Assembly (NCBI GenBank): GCA_024641205.1
Contig: JAHEDM010000050.1
Location: 1 to 10,813, forward strand
From: Actinomycetes bacterium
GTDB lineage: Bacteria; Actinomycetota; Acidimicrobiia; Spongiisociales; UBA4744
Reading direction: 5' to 3'
DNA length: 10,813 nucleotides
The notes below the pieces were generated by a model. The model was not told where the DNA came from. It ran no database searches and worked only from the letters and a program-made list of their open reading frames with translations. Position 1 is the first letter of the stretch. Each line of letters begins with the position of its first letter. Below are positions 1 through 7,244 of this stretch, piece after piece. Made by a program: the position numbers and the translations under genes.

Positions 1-688
1 GACCCAGGACGACGGTGATCGCCAGGAAGAAGAGCACGGTGAGCACCGTTACCCCGACGGTTCCCAGACCTCCACCACCCTCCGCGAGAGCTATCAACAC
101 TCCCAGCACCGCCCATCCGACCAGGTCGTTCACCATCCCGGCAGCCAACATGGTCTGGCCGATGTCTCGTCGCATCATCCGCAGGTCGAGCAAGATGGAG
201 GCCAGCACCGGAATGGCCGAAACCGCCATCGTCGTGGCGAGAAACAGGGCGAACACCAGGCGATGATCCGGATCACCGAGCAGGTCAGTCGGGAACCACC
301 ACCCCAGGGCCAGCCCGGCCCCGAAGGGCAGCAGCAACCCGCCCACGGCCACCCCCGCCGCCGTCCCGGCTCTCCGACGGATCAAGCCCAGGTCGGTTTC
401 GAACCCGGTAACCACCATCAGCAGCATGACGCCGATCAATGCCACCGTCTCGAGCAACTGGGCCTGGACGGGCGATGCGGGCAGCCAGGCAGCTGCGAGG
501 TCGGGCACCAGCGCCCCGAACACCGAAGGCCCCAGAATCACCCCGGCCAGAATCTCGCCGACAACTGCAGGTTGACCGATCCGGCGGGACAACTCACCAA
601 GCAGGCGAGCCACACCCAGGAGGACCGCCAGCTGAATGACGAGTTGCAGCACGTCAGCGTGTGACGAAGACGCGATCGGAACGTCCAC
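1..688 (-). CDS. CPA2/Kef-type cation:proton antiporter, N-terminal part (runs off window start)
   Basis: Integral membrane monovalent cation/H+ antiporter of the CPA2 (Kef/NapA-like) family; it probably moves K+ or Na+ against protons. The 229 visible residues contain the family signature GQPAVVGEILAGVILGPS (about residues 38-55), a run of hydrophobic segments, the stretch SAIPVLASILLDL (about 157-169) and NDLVGW (187-192). The last sits where CPA2 members carry the two-residue ion-binding motif in the broken core helix. ND rather than DD is often linked to electroneutral exchange, but I only infer this. The GTG start at 688 has AGGAG seven bases upstream (700-696). The gene is incomplete: the rest of the membrane domain and any TrkA-N/TrkA-C regulatory domain lie outside the window. 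A c-di-AMP riboswitch directly precedes it, which fits a role in K+ or osmotic homeostasis. The ion specificity cannot be read from this fragment. Confidence 0.9.
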   Translation of the reverse strand, partial: MDVPIASSSHADVLQLVIQLAVLLGVARLLGELSRRIGQPAVVGEILAGVILGPSVFGALVPDLAAAWLPASPVQAQLLETVALIGVMLLMVVTGFETDLGLIRRRAGTAAGVAVGGLLLPFGAGLALGWWFPTDLLGDPDHRLVFALFLATTMAVSAIPVLASILLDLRMMRRDIGQTMLAAGMVNDLVGWAVLGVLIALAEGGGGLGTVGVTVLTVLFFLAITVVLG

Positions 689-700
689 CAACGCTCTCCT

Positions 701-826
701 TCCGCAGCGCCTACGGGGTTAGCTGACGGACTCGGGCTGGAAGGTTGCCCTACCCGGCTGCAGCCGGGATTCGCCCCAAAGATTCGGGTCCTCCGCCCCG
801 GTCAACTCAACCGGATTCGGCGCGGA
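701..826 (-). ncRNA. ydaO/yuaA-type cyclic di-AMP riboswitch
   Basis: A cis-regulatory RNA that binds c-di-AMP. Read on the minus strand, the conserved blocks of this class occur in order: GCCGAATCCGG (821-811), GGAGGACCC (794-786), TTGGGGCGAATC (779-768), GGGTAGGGC (755-747), and GCCCGAGTCCGTCAGCTAAC (737-718) followed by CCCGTAGGCG (717-708). The closing stem P1 forms from TCCGCGCC (826-819) and GGCGC with a downstream GGA (711-701). A 16-base perfect palindrome (753-768) is the variable hairpin between the GAATC and TAGGG blocks. The SD of the antiporter gene follows immediately (700-696). The leader has no room for a terminator between P1 and the start codon. In other actinobacteria this class precedes rpfA-type cell wall hydrolases and ion transporters; here the target is a cation antiporter. 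Confidence 0.92.
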
Positions 827-830
827 TGAC

Positions 831-861
831 ACGTTACCCGATGGGCGAACAGGGATTGACA
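831..861 (-). promoter_or_regulatory. Possible promoter of the riboswitch-antiporter transcript
   Basis: A -10-like TAACGT (836-831) lies five bases before the aptamer's closing stem, so transcription would begin near the 5' edge of the riboswitch. The only -35-like hexamer, TGTCAA (861-856), is at a long 19-base spacing. The call rests mainly on the position of the -10 element and is weak. Confidence 0.25.
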
Positions 862-915
862 GCGATCAGGGACCTTTTTCGCGTTCAGAAACGGCCGCCC
901 GGATCGTTCCGCATT

Positions 916-929
916 CCCACACGAGTGGG
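916..929 (-). terminator. Small hairpin directly after the operon's last stop codon
   Basis: Two bases downstream of the TAG at 933-931, the minus strand forms CCCAC-TCGT-GTGGG (929-916), a 5-bp GC-rich stem with a 4-base loop. No T-run follows, so it is at best a non-canonical terminator or 3'-end stabiliser for the pyrimidine operon. The stem is short enough to arise by chance. Confidence 0.3.
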
Positions 930-930
930 T

Positions 931-1935
931 CTACGCGAGTGCCGGGATGATCTCCTGCCCGTAGGCCTTCAGGGTTTCCTCCTGGGCATCGTGCATGAGG
1001 TAGATGGCGAACTGGTCGACGCCCAGGTCGCGTAGCTCGGTCAGCTTGGCGATATGGTCGGCAGGAGTGCCCAGCACACAGAACCGCTCGACGATGGCAT
1101 CCGGAACGAAATCGGCCGACGGGTTCTTCTTCTTACCGTGGTGCAGGTAGTCGTAGTCCTGGCGTTCCTCGATGAAGTCGGTCAGCGTGCGGGGCACGGT
1201 GCTGCCGTCCCCGCCGTAGCGGGCCACTAGATCCTCGACGTGGTTGCCGACCATCCCCCCGAACCAGCGCAGTTCTTCGCGCTGGTGGGCGAGATCGTCA
1301 CCGACGTAGGCAGGGGCCGCCACGCAGAACGAGATCTCCTCCGGATCTCGTCCGGCATCGGAGGCGGCAGACTTGACCGCCGCCATCGTCCATTCGAGGA
1401 TCTTCGGGTCGGCCAGCTGGAGAATGAAGCCGTCTGCTTGGCGGCCGATCAGATCGAGAGCGCGGGGGCCGTACCCGGCCACCCACATGGGTAGCTCCCA
1501 GCCGTGCTCGTCGACCCAGCGCAGCCGCAACCGGACGTCCCGGTACATGACCGAGTCACCCGCCACCATGCCCTTGATCACCTTCATCGACTCGGACATG
1601 GTGGCCAATGTGGCCGGCTTGCGACCGATGAACCGCAGCGCCGAGTCGCCTCGTCCCATCCCGCAGATGGTCCTGGGACCGTAGGTGGCGTTCAGGGTTG
1701 CGAAGAGGGAAGCCAGCACCGTCCAGTCGCGCGTACCCGGGTTGGTCACCATCGGCCCGACAATGATCCGCTCGGTGGCGGCCAGCATTTTCTCGAAGAT
1801 GATGAACGGTTCCTGCCAGAGCACATGAGAATCAAAAGCCCAGGCGTAGGAGAACCCGTGCGCCTCGGCGAGGCCGGTCAGCTCGACGACACGAGCCGCA
1901 GGCGGGTCGGTCTGCAAGACGACTCCAAAATCCAT
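931..1935 (-). CDS. Luciferase-like (LLM class) probably F420-dependent oxidoreductase of the pyrimidine operon
   Basis: A 334-residue TIM-barrel flavin/F420 oxidoreductase related to methylene-tetrahydromethanopterin reductase (Mer). Visible family features are an N-terminal first strand (MDFGVVLQ), the segment VGPMVTNPGTRDW (59-71), the phosphate-binding-like GMGRGDSA (92-99) and VAGYGPRALDLIGRQADGFI (152-171). I recall a family of F420-type proteins (CPS_4043-like) found near pyrimidine or hydantoin catabolic genes, and this protein resembles it. The substrate is unknown. Its ATG at 1935 has an AGGGG Shine-Dalgarno (1947-1943) that overlaps the stop of the upstream dehydrogenase gene, 10 bp apart; this decides the start over a longer open frame reaching 2289. 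It is the last gene of the operon and the only redox enzyme not explained by the known pathway. It could supply the uracil/thymine reduction step; this is inference. The cofactor (F420 versus FMN) is not proven by sequence. Confidence 0.85.
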   Translation of the reverse strand: MDFGVVLQTDPPAARVVELTGLAEAHGFSYAWAFDSHVLWQEPFIIFEKMLAATERIIVGPMVTNPGTRDWTVLASLFATLNATYGPRTICGMGRGDSALRFIGRKPATLATMSESMKVIKGMVAGDSVMYRDVRLRLRWVDEHGWELPMWVAGYGPRALDLIGRQADGFILQLADPKILEWTMAAVKSAASDAGRDPEEISFCVAAPAYVGDDLAHQREELRWFGGMVGNHVEDLVARYGGDGSTVPRTLTDFIEERQDYDYLHHGKKKNPSADFVPDAIVERFCVLGTPADHIAKLTELRDLGVDQFAIYLMHDAQEETLKAYGQEIIPALA

Positions 1936-1945
1936 ATCTGTTCCC

Positions 1946-3439
1946 CTAACGATGCTGCGGAAATCCCAGATCGACTCCGCGGTGGATCGGTTCCGGCCAC
2001 CGACTGATGACGACCTTGGGTCGGGTGTAGAAGTGAACGCCCTCCGGTCCGTAGATGGCATGGTCACCGAAGATCGAATCTTTCCATCCGCCGAAGGAGT
2101 AGAAGCCCAGCGGCACCGGGATGGGAACGTTAATGCCGACCATGCCGACCTCAATCTCGTTCTGGAACTTGCGAGCCGCCCCTCCATCATTCGTGAATAT
2201 GGCGGTGCCGTTCCCCCACCGGTTTTCATTGATGAGGCCGATAGCGTCCTGGTATGTATCGACACGCACCACGGACAGGACCGGACCAAAGATCTCGTCC
2301 GTGTACACGGTCATGTTGGTCGTGACGTGATCGAGGAGCGTGGCTCCGAAGAAAAACCCGTCCTCGTGACCGGGCACGCTGAAGTCGCGCCCGTCGGTGA
2401 GGGCCTCGGCACCTTCTTCGATGCCGCTGGCCACGTAGGAGGCGACCCGATCGCGATGTTCTTTGGTGATCAGCGGACCCATCTCCGAGTCGGAATCCAT
2501 CCCCGGTCCGATCTTCAGGGCTCTGATCCGCTCGAGCAGCCTGGGGAGGAGCTTGTCGGCCGCGTCACCAACCGTGACCACCACCGAGATCGCCATACAC
2601 CGCTCCCCTGCCGATCCGTACGCGGCCGAAACGGCGGAGTCGGCCGCCAGGTCCATGTCGGCATCGGGCAGCACCACCATATGGTTTTTAGCCCCGGCCA
2701 GAGCTTGCACCCGCTTACCATTTCGGGTGCCGGTCTCATATACGTACCTGGCCACCGGCGTCGAGCCCACGAAGCTGATGGCGGCCACATCGGGATGTTC
2801 CAGGAGGCGATCGACGGCTGTCTTGTCGCCCTGGATCACATTGAACACGCCGTCGGGCAAACCGGCCTCGGCGAACAGCTCGGCCAAGAGCATCGCTACG
2901 GAAGGGTCCTTCTCAGACGGTTTCAACACAAAAGTATTGCCGCAGGCAATGGCGATCGGATACATCCACATGGGCACCAAGCCGGGGAAGTTGAACGGAG
3001 TGATCCCGGCCGTCACTCCCAACGGTTGGCGGAGCGTGTAGGTATCGACCGCCGTCGAGACGTTCTCCGAGTGGTCCCCCTTGAGAAGATGGGCGATGTT
3101 GGTAGCGAACTCGATCACTTCGAGGCCCCGATTGACCTCTCCGAGAGCATCAGCGATGGTCTTTCCTTGCTCAGCGCTCAGGAGCCCGGCCAGGTCTTGC
3201 TGGTGGCGATCGACAAGTTCCCGGTAGGAGAAAAGGATCTTCTGCCGGCCGTTCAGGGAAGCATCCCGCCACCCGGGGAACGCCTGTTTGGCGGCAGCCA
3301 CTGCCAGATCGATCTCGTCGACGGTTGCGAATGTCACCTCGGCGGTCACCCGGCCGGTGGCCGGGTCGTAGACGTTCCCGCTCCGATCGGCCGAGCCGCT
3401 GAACGGCCTGTTGTTGATCCAATGTCCGATCCGTTTCAT
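1946..3439 (-). CDS. mmsA: CoA-acylating (methyl)malonate-semialdehyde dehydrogenase
   Basis: A cytosolic NAD-dependent aldehyde dehydrogenase that converts malonate semialdehyde to acetyl-CoA, or methylmalonate semialdehyde to propionyl-CoA, with loss of the carboxyl group. The 497-residue length is typical. Diagnostic features are TPFNFPGLVPMWMYP (147-161), KPSE (173-176), the NAD-binding VGSTPVA (224-230), and AGAKNH (248-253), where the general-base glutamate of ordinary aldehyde dehydrogenases is replaced by asparagine (N252), as expected for CoA-dependent members. The catalytic cysteine is C281 in GSAGERCMA. The ATG at 3439 has GAGGTGG (3450-3444), which overlaps the TGA of the hydantoinase gene 9 bp upstream, implying translational coupling. 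In this operon it would be the last step of beta-alanine and 3-aminoisobutyrate disposal. An inositol- or valine-pathway role (iolA-type) is possible in general but not suggested by the neighbours. Confidence 0.95.
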   Translation of the reverse strand: MKRIGHWINNRPFSGSADRSGNVYDPATGRVTAEVTFATVDEIDLAVAAAKQAFPGWRDASLNGRQKILFSYRELVDRHQQDLAGLLSAEQGKTIADALGEVNRGLEVIEFATNIAHLLKGDHSENVSTAVDTYTLRQPLGVTAGITPFNFPGLVPMWMYPIAIACGNTFVLKPSEKDPSVAMLLAELFAEAGLPDGVFNVIQGDKTAVDRLLEHPDVAAISFVGSTPVARYVYETGTRNGKRVQALAGAKNHMVVLPDADMDLAADSAVSAAYGSAGERCMAISVVVTVGDAADKLLPRLLERIRALKIGPGMDSDSEMGPLITKEHRDRVASYVASGIEEGAEALTDGRDFSVPGHEDGFFFGATLLDHVTTNMTVYTDEIFGPVLSVVRVDTYQDAIGLINENRWGNGTAIFTNDGGAARKFQNEIEVGMVGINVPIPVPLGFYSFGGWKDSIFGDHAIYGPEGVHFYTRPKVVISRWPEPIHRGVDLGFPQHR

Positions 3440-3448
3440 TGCGCCACC

Positions 3449-4876
3449 TCAGATCAGCATCTGGCTGAGGCCACGCTCGAGATACTTGCCGTCGCCTCTC
3501 GAGCCGACGTAGCGGTCACCGTCGACGATCAGCCTCCCGCGGGACAGAACCTTGTCTATCTTCGCGTTGATCTCCATACCCTCGTAACACGTGTAGTCGA
3601 TGTTGCCATGAATCGAGCCCGGCGCCGAGTAGGTGAAGGAAGCCTGCGGGTCGTATACCACCAGATCGGCGTCCGAGCCGACGGCGATGGTGCCCTTGCG
3701 CGGGTACAGGCCGAACATCTTGGCGGGAGCGGTGGCAATCAGGTCAACCCACCGGTTGATGTCGAACCGACCGCCGACTACCCCGCTCTGGTACATAACG
3801 TTGAACCGCTCTTCGACACCGGGCAGGCCGTTGGGGATCAGCGTGAAGTTGCCTTCCCCCAACCGCTTTTGCCGGCCGAGCTGCTCATCGTCGTCATAGA
3901 AGAAGCAGGCATGATCGGTGGAGACGACCTGCAGGTCGCCCCGGGCGAGCGCATTCCACAAATGATCCTGGTGGCCCTCCGCTTTGAAGCGGATGGGAGT
4001 CGAGCAGACATACTTCGCACCCTCGAACCCGGGCAATGACACATGGTCTTCGACGGACAGGTGGAGGTATTGCGGACACGTTTCCCCGAAAACGTTGAGA
4101 CCCCGGTCACGAGCGTGGGTGAGCTCGGAAACTGCTTCTTTGGCCGACATGTGCACGATGTAGAGGGGCGAGCCGGCCAGCTCGGCGAACGTGATCGCCC
4201 GATGCACTGCCTCGGATTCGGTCGACGGCGGCCTGGTGATGGAGTGGTACTTGGGATCGGTTTCGCCCCGCTGCACAGCCTGTTCACGGAGCACATCGAT
4301 GGCGATCCCGTTTTCGGCGTGCATCATGATTGTGGTGCCGTCGATGGCGGCCTGTTGCATGGCCCGAAAGATCTCCCCGTCGTTGGAGTACAGGACGCCC
4401 GGGTAAGCCATGAACAGCTTGAAGCTGGTGACCCCCTCGCCCACCATGGCCGCCATTTCCTTGAGCGACGATTCGTTGATGTCACCGACGATCATGTGGA
4501 AGCCATAGTCGATGGCGCAATTGCCATCCGCCTTCGCCATCCAGGCCTCAAAACCGTACCGAACCGATTGGCCTTTCACCTGGACGGCGAAATCCACAAC
4601 GGTGGTGGTGCCCCCGAAGGCCGCCGCCCGGGTTCCTGTCTCGAAGCTGTCGGAAACGAACGTTCCCCCGAACGGAAGCTCGAAATGGGTGTGCACATCG
4701 ACGCCACCGGGCACCACATATTTGCCGGTGGCGTCGATCACCGTCGATGCGCCTTCGAGCCAGTTGTGCGAACGGGGAGCAGACATCGCCACGATCTTCT
4801 CCTCCTCGATGAGAAGATCCGCTGCGACGGTTTGATCGGCGGTGACGACCGTGCCGTTCGTGATGACCTTTCTCAT
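3449..4876 (-). CDS. Dihydropyrimidinase (D-hydantoinase family)
   Basis: A cyclic amidohydrolase that opens dihydrouracil or dihydrothymine to N-carbamoyl-beta-alanine or N-carbamoyl-3-aminoisobutyrate; relatives also hydrolyse 5-substituted hydantoins. The 475-residue protein has the binuclear-metal set of the family: H62 and H64 in DVHTHFELPFGG, the lysine that is carbamylated (K153 in SFKLFMAYPG), H186 in MMHAENG, H242 in IVHMSAKEA and D321 in STDHACF. Substrate-loop residues CSTPIR (291-296) and IPNGLPG (347-353) are also present. The ATG at 4876 overlaps the TGA of the upstream aminotransferase gene by four bases (ATGA). The flanking beta-ureidopropionase, aminotransferase and semialdehyde dehydrogenase argue for pyrimidine catabolism rather than a stand-alone hydantoinase. 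A phenylhydantoinase or allantoinase role is less likely. Confidence 0.95.
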   Translation of the reverse strand: MRKVITNGTVVTADQTVAADLLIEEEKIVAMSAPRSHNWLEGASTVIDATGKYVVPGGVDVHTHFELPFGGTFVSDSFETGTRAAAFGGTTTVVDFAVQVKGQSVRYGFEAWMAKADGNCAIDYGFHMIVGDINESSLKEMAAMVGEGVTSFKLFMAYPGVLYSNDGEIFRAMQQAAIDGTTIMMHAENGIAIDVLREQAVQRGETDPKYHSITRPPSTESEAVHRAITFAELAGSPLYIVHMSAKEAVSELTHARDRGLNVFGETCPQYLHLSVEDHVSLPGFEGAKYVCSTPIRFKAEGHQDHLWNALARGDLQVVSTDHACFFYDDDEQLGRQKRLGEGNFTLIPNGLPGVEERFNVMYQSGVVGGRFDINRWVDLIATAPAKMFGLYPRKGTIAVGSDADLVVYDPQASFTYSAPGSIHGNIDYTCYEGMEINAKIDKVLSRGRLIVDGDRYVGSRGDGKYLERGLSQMLI

Positions 4877-6189
4877 CCGCGCTCTCCTCGCTCTTCGTCG
4901 GCTGCGCTCGTCGCAACAGCTCCCCTCAATATCTCGAATCCTTCGTCGGCTTCCTCTTCCGTTAGCGAAAGGGGCGGGGCAATACGGAGCACGTTGCCGA
5001 ACATGCCGCCTTTACCGATCAGCAGCCCACCCGCCCGTGTCTCCTCCATGATCATGGCGGCCGCCTCCGGGTACGGGTCCTTGCCGCCGGGATGCACCAG
5101 CTCGACCCCGATCATCAGGCCCTTTCCCCGCACATCCCCGACGATTTCGTACTCTTCGGCTAGATGATCGAGTCGGGAACGGAGATGCTGGCCGACCTTG
5201 AGACTGTTGGTTTGCAGGTCGTGTTCGAGCAGGTACTCGAGGTTGGCAAGTGCCCCGGCGGTGGACAACGGATTGCCCCCGAACGTTGAGATCGAATTGG
5301 CCGTCAGGCAATCCATGATCTCGGGCCGACCGATCACCCCACCGAGCGCCAAGCCGTTCCCGAGCCCCTTGGCGAAGGTAATGAGGTCGGGAATTATGCC
5401 ATGCGCCTGGTAACCCCAGAAGTTCTCCCCGGTGCGGCCCCAACCTGTTTGGACCTCGTCGGAGACGAAGAGAATCCCGTGCTTGTCGAGTTCTTGTTTC
5501 ATCGCCCCGAAGAACCCGTCCGGCGGTACTACGAAGCCGCCCACCCCCTGGATCGGTTCGGCAATCATGCACGCCACATCGCCTGAGGTAGCTACGTTCA
5601 ACATATCGCGCAGATCGTCGACGCAGGCCGCGATGTAATCCTCGTCGAGAAGGTGACCGAAGGGGCTCCGATAGCGGTAGCCGCCATGCACGTAGGTAAC
5701 GTTCAGAGGTCCGAGGCTGCTCGGCGACCAGGACCGGTTGCCGGTCAGCGATACGGCCGCGAACGAGCGCCCGTGGTAGCTGTTGCGGATTGCCAGCACC
5801 TCGTTGGACCGCCGGTAGGTGGTAGCCAGAAGCATGGCCGCATCGTTGGCTTCCGTCCCCGAATTAGTGAAGAATACCTTGGCGTCGGGGATCCCCGACA
5901 GTTCGGCCAGTTTCTCGGCCAACTCGATCTGTTGTTCGATGAGGTAGAGGGTCGATGAGTGCAGGATGCGTTCGCTTTGGCGCTGGATCGCTTCGACCAC
6001 CTCCGGCACGTTGTAGCCGGTCATGGTGGTGAGGATGCCCCCAAAGAAATCGAGATACTCGGTTCCTTCCGCATCCCTGACTCGCCGGCCGTCGCCTCCC
6101 ACCAGAGCGATCGGCTGCCGGTAATAGAGCGCCAGCCACGAGGGCAGCACCTGCTTGTGTCGGGTGTGGAGGTCTTGATGAACGCCCAT
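4873..6189 (-). CDS. Class III omega-aminotransferase (beta-alanine/3-aminoisobutyrate:pyruvate type)
   Basis: A PLP-dependent fold-type I class III aminotransferase of 438 residues, in the alanine-glyoxylate aminotransferase 2 / beta-alanine-pyruvate transaminase group. Visible motifs are TNSGTEANDAA (108-118, phosphate binding), SYHGRSFAAVSLTG (137-150), EPIQGVGGF (211-219), SDEVQTGWGRTG (243-254) with D244 for the pyridine nitrogen, and the Schiff-base lysine K274 in TFAKGLGNG, followed by FGGNPLSTAGALA (303-315). Predicted role: transfer of the amino group of beta-alanine or 3-aminoisobutyrate to pyruvate or a similar acceptor, giving the semialdehyde used by the downstream dehydrogenase. 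The ATG at 6189 has GAGAGGA just upstream (6199-6193). It lies 33 bp from the beta-ureidopropionase gene and overlaps the hydantoinase gene by 4 bp. By motif alone it could be a 4-aminobutyrate or ornithine-type enzyme; the context selects beta-alanine. Confidence 0.9.
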   Translation of the reverse strand: MGVHQDLHTRHKQVLPSWLALYYRQPIALVGGDGRRVRDAEGTEYLDFFGGILTTMTGYNVPEVVEAIQRQSERILHSSTLYLIEQQIELAEKLAELSGIPDAKVFFTNSGTEANDAAMLLATTYRRSNEVLAIRNSYHGRSFAAVSLTGNRSWSPSSLGPLNVTYVHGGYRYRSPFGHLLDEDYIAACVDDLRDMLNVATSGDVACMIAEPIQGVGGFVVPPDGFFGAMKQELDKHGILFVSDEVQTGWGRTGENFWGYQAHGIIPDLITFAKGLGNGLALGGVIGRPEIMDCLTANSISTFGGNPLSTAGALANLEYLLEHDLQTNSLKVGQHLRSRLDHLAEEYEIVGDVRGKGLMIGVELVHPGGKDPYPEAAAMIMEETRAGGLLIGKGGMFGNVLRIAPPLSLTEEEADEGFEILRGAVATSAADEERGERG

Positions 6190-6222
6190 GTGTCCTCTCG
6201 GTTCTTTCTCGGTTGGCTCTGT

Positions 6223-7065
6223 TCAGGGGGCGACGAGGTCGCCGTAAGCGTCGGGTCGCCGGTCGCGGTAGAAGGCCCACTGCTTGCGGACTTCTTCGAT
6301 CATATCGAGATCCAGGTCCCGCACCACGAGTTCCTCGTCGGTATCGGACGCCGCGCCTTCGACGAGCTGACCGCGCGGATTCACGAAGTAGGAGGACCCG
6401 TAGAAATCGTTGTCGCCGAGCGGCTCCTTGCCGACCCGGTTGATGGCCCCGATGAAATATTCGTTGGCGACCGCGGCCGCCGGTTGTTCGAGATTCCACA
6501 GGTACATCGACAGACCCCGGCTGGTGGCCGATGGGTTGAAGACGATCTTGGCCCCGGCCAGGCCGAGAGCCCGCCATCCCTCCGGGAAGTGGCGGTCGTA
6601 ACAGATGTAGACGCCGATCCGACCAACGGCTGTGTCGAAGATGGGGTATCCGAGGTTGCCGGGACGGAAGTAGAACTTCTCCCAGAACCCTCCTACCTGG
6701 GGGATGTGGGTCTTGCGGTATTTGCCCAGGTAGGACCCATCGGCCTCGATCACCGCGGCGGTATTGAAGTAGAACCCGTCGTCCTCTTTCTCGAAGATTG
6801 GGACGACCAGCACCATCCCGGTCTCTTTGGCGACGTCCTGCATACGGCGAGTGGTCGGGCCGTCGGGAATCGGTTCGGCGTAGTCGAAATACTCGTCCTC
6901 CTGCACCTGACAGAAGTAGGGGCCGTAGAACAGCTCCTGGAAACACATCACCTGGGCCCCCTGCTCGGCGGCGCGCCGCGCATACTCAACGGACTTGTCG
7001 ATCATCGAGCCCTGGTCGCCGGTCCATTCGGTCTGGACGATGGCTGCTCGAACCATATTCGCCAT
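6223..7065 (-). CDS. Nitrilase-superfamily beta-ureidopropionase (N-carbamoyl-beta-alanine amidohydrolase)
   Basis: A carbon-nitrogen hydrolase of 280 residues that would cleave N-carbamoyl-beta-alanine to beta-alanine, CO2 and ammonia. The catalytic set is visible: E44 in CFQELFYGPYF, K118 in YRKTHIP, the second glutamate E129 in FWEKFYF, and the nucleophile C155 in ICYDRHFPEGWR. The CYDRHFPE form and the FQELFYGPYFC stretch are characteristic of the beta-ureidopropionase / N-carbamoylputrescine amidase branch. The ATG at 7065 has GGGAGG five bases upstream; a second in-frame ATG at 7056 lacks one. This is the first gene of the pyrimidine operon, after a 179-bp spacer. N-carbamoylputrescine amidase or an N-carbamoyl-D-amino acid hydrolase are the alternatives, but the hydantoinase, aminotransferase and mmsA that follow favour the pyrimidine role. 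Confidence 0.92.
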   Translation of the reverse strand: MANMVRAAIVQTEWTGDQGSMIDKSVEYARRAAEQGAQVMCFQELFYGPYFCQVQEDEYFDYAEPIPDGPTTRRMQDVAKETGMVLVVPIFEKEDDGFYFNTAAVIEADGSYLGKYRKTHIPQVGGFWEKFYFRPGNLGYPIFDTAVGRIGVYICYDRHFPEGWRALGLAGAKIVFNPSATSRGLSMYLWNLEQPAAAVANEYFIGAINRVGKEPLGDNDFYGSSYFVNPRGQLVEGAASDTDEELVVRDLDLDMIEEVRKQWAFYRDRRPDAYGDLVAP

Positions 7066-7244
7066 GCGGGCCTCCCTGTCGAGGGTCCCGGGAACCGGGG
7101 GCGTGGGCGCCCGGCCGCGGAACCATGCGGTCTTACAAACATACCCCAGGGCCTAGCTAGATGACGGGCGGCGAGCCGGGGCGTTCCGGACGGCGCCGGT
7201 GCGAGGGCCTCAACTCTGGTGCTCGCCGGGGCCTCGCATAGATA
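7066..7244. other. Spacer before the pyrimidine operon, with imperfect inverted repeats
   Basis: This 179-bp gap separates the end of the sufE-like gene from the start of the operon; both are on the minus strand. Near the sufE side, GCGAGGGCC (7201-7209) and GGCCTCGC (7230-7237) form an inverted repeat with one bulged base and about 20 bases of loop; no T-run follows on either strand. Nearer the operon start, the minus strand holds GC-rich inverted segments (GGGCG-CCCA-CGCCC and CCCGGG-containing sequence, roughly 7085-7113) that could fold in the leader or form an operator. A TATGTT (7143-7138) could be a -10 element, but I find no convincing -35 partner. No regulator gene is in the window. 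Confidence 0.4.

Noticed and set aside
263..664. Plus-strand open frame rich in Q, P, G and H.
   Set aside because: It is antisense to the antiporter gene, which has clear CPA2 motifs and membrane segments.
753..768. Perfect 16-bp palindrome CCCGGCTGCAGCCGGG, considered as an operator.
   Set aside because: It sits exactly where the ydaO aptamer has a variable hairpin, so RNA structure explains it.
1936..2289. N-terminal extension of the luciferase-like gene up to 2289.
   Set aside because: The extra 118 residues overlap the end of mmsA in another frame and look like shadow sequence. The ATG at 1935 starts a normal family N terminus and has a good Shine-Dalgarno.
1952..4039. A very long open frame (about 695 codons) on the plus strand.
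   Set aside because: It lies antisense to mmsA and the hydantoinase gene, which carry full family motifs. Its translation shows no recognisable domain and has the composition typical of high-GC shadow frames.
5959..7164. A 401-codon plus-strand open frame.
   Set aside because: It is antisense to the aminotransferase and beta-ureidopropionase genes, whose catalytic residues are intact; no motif is visible in the shadow frame.
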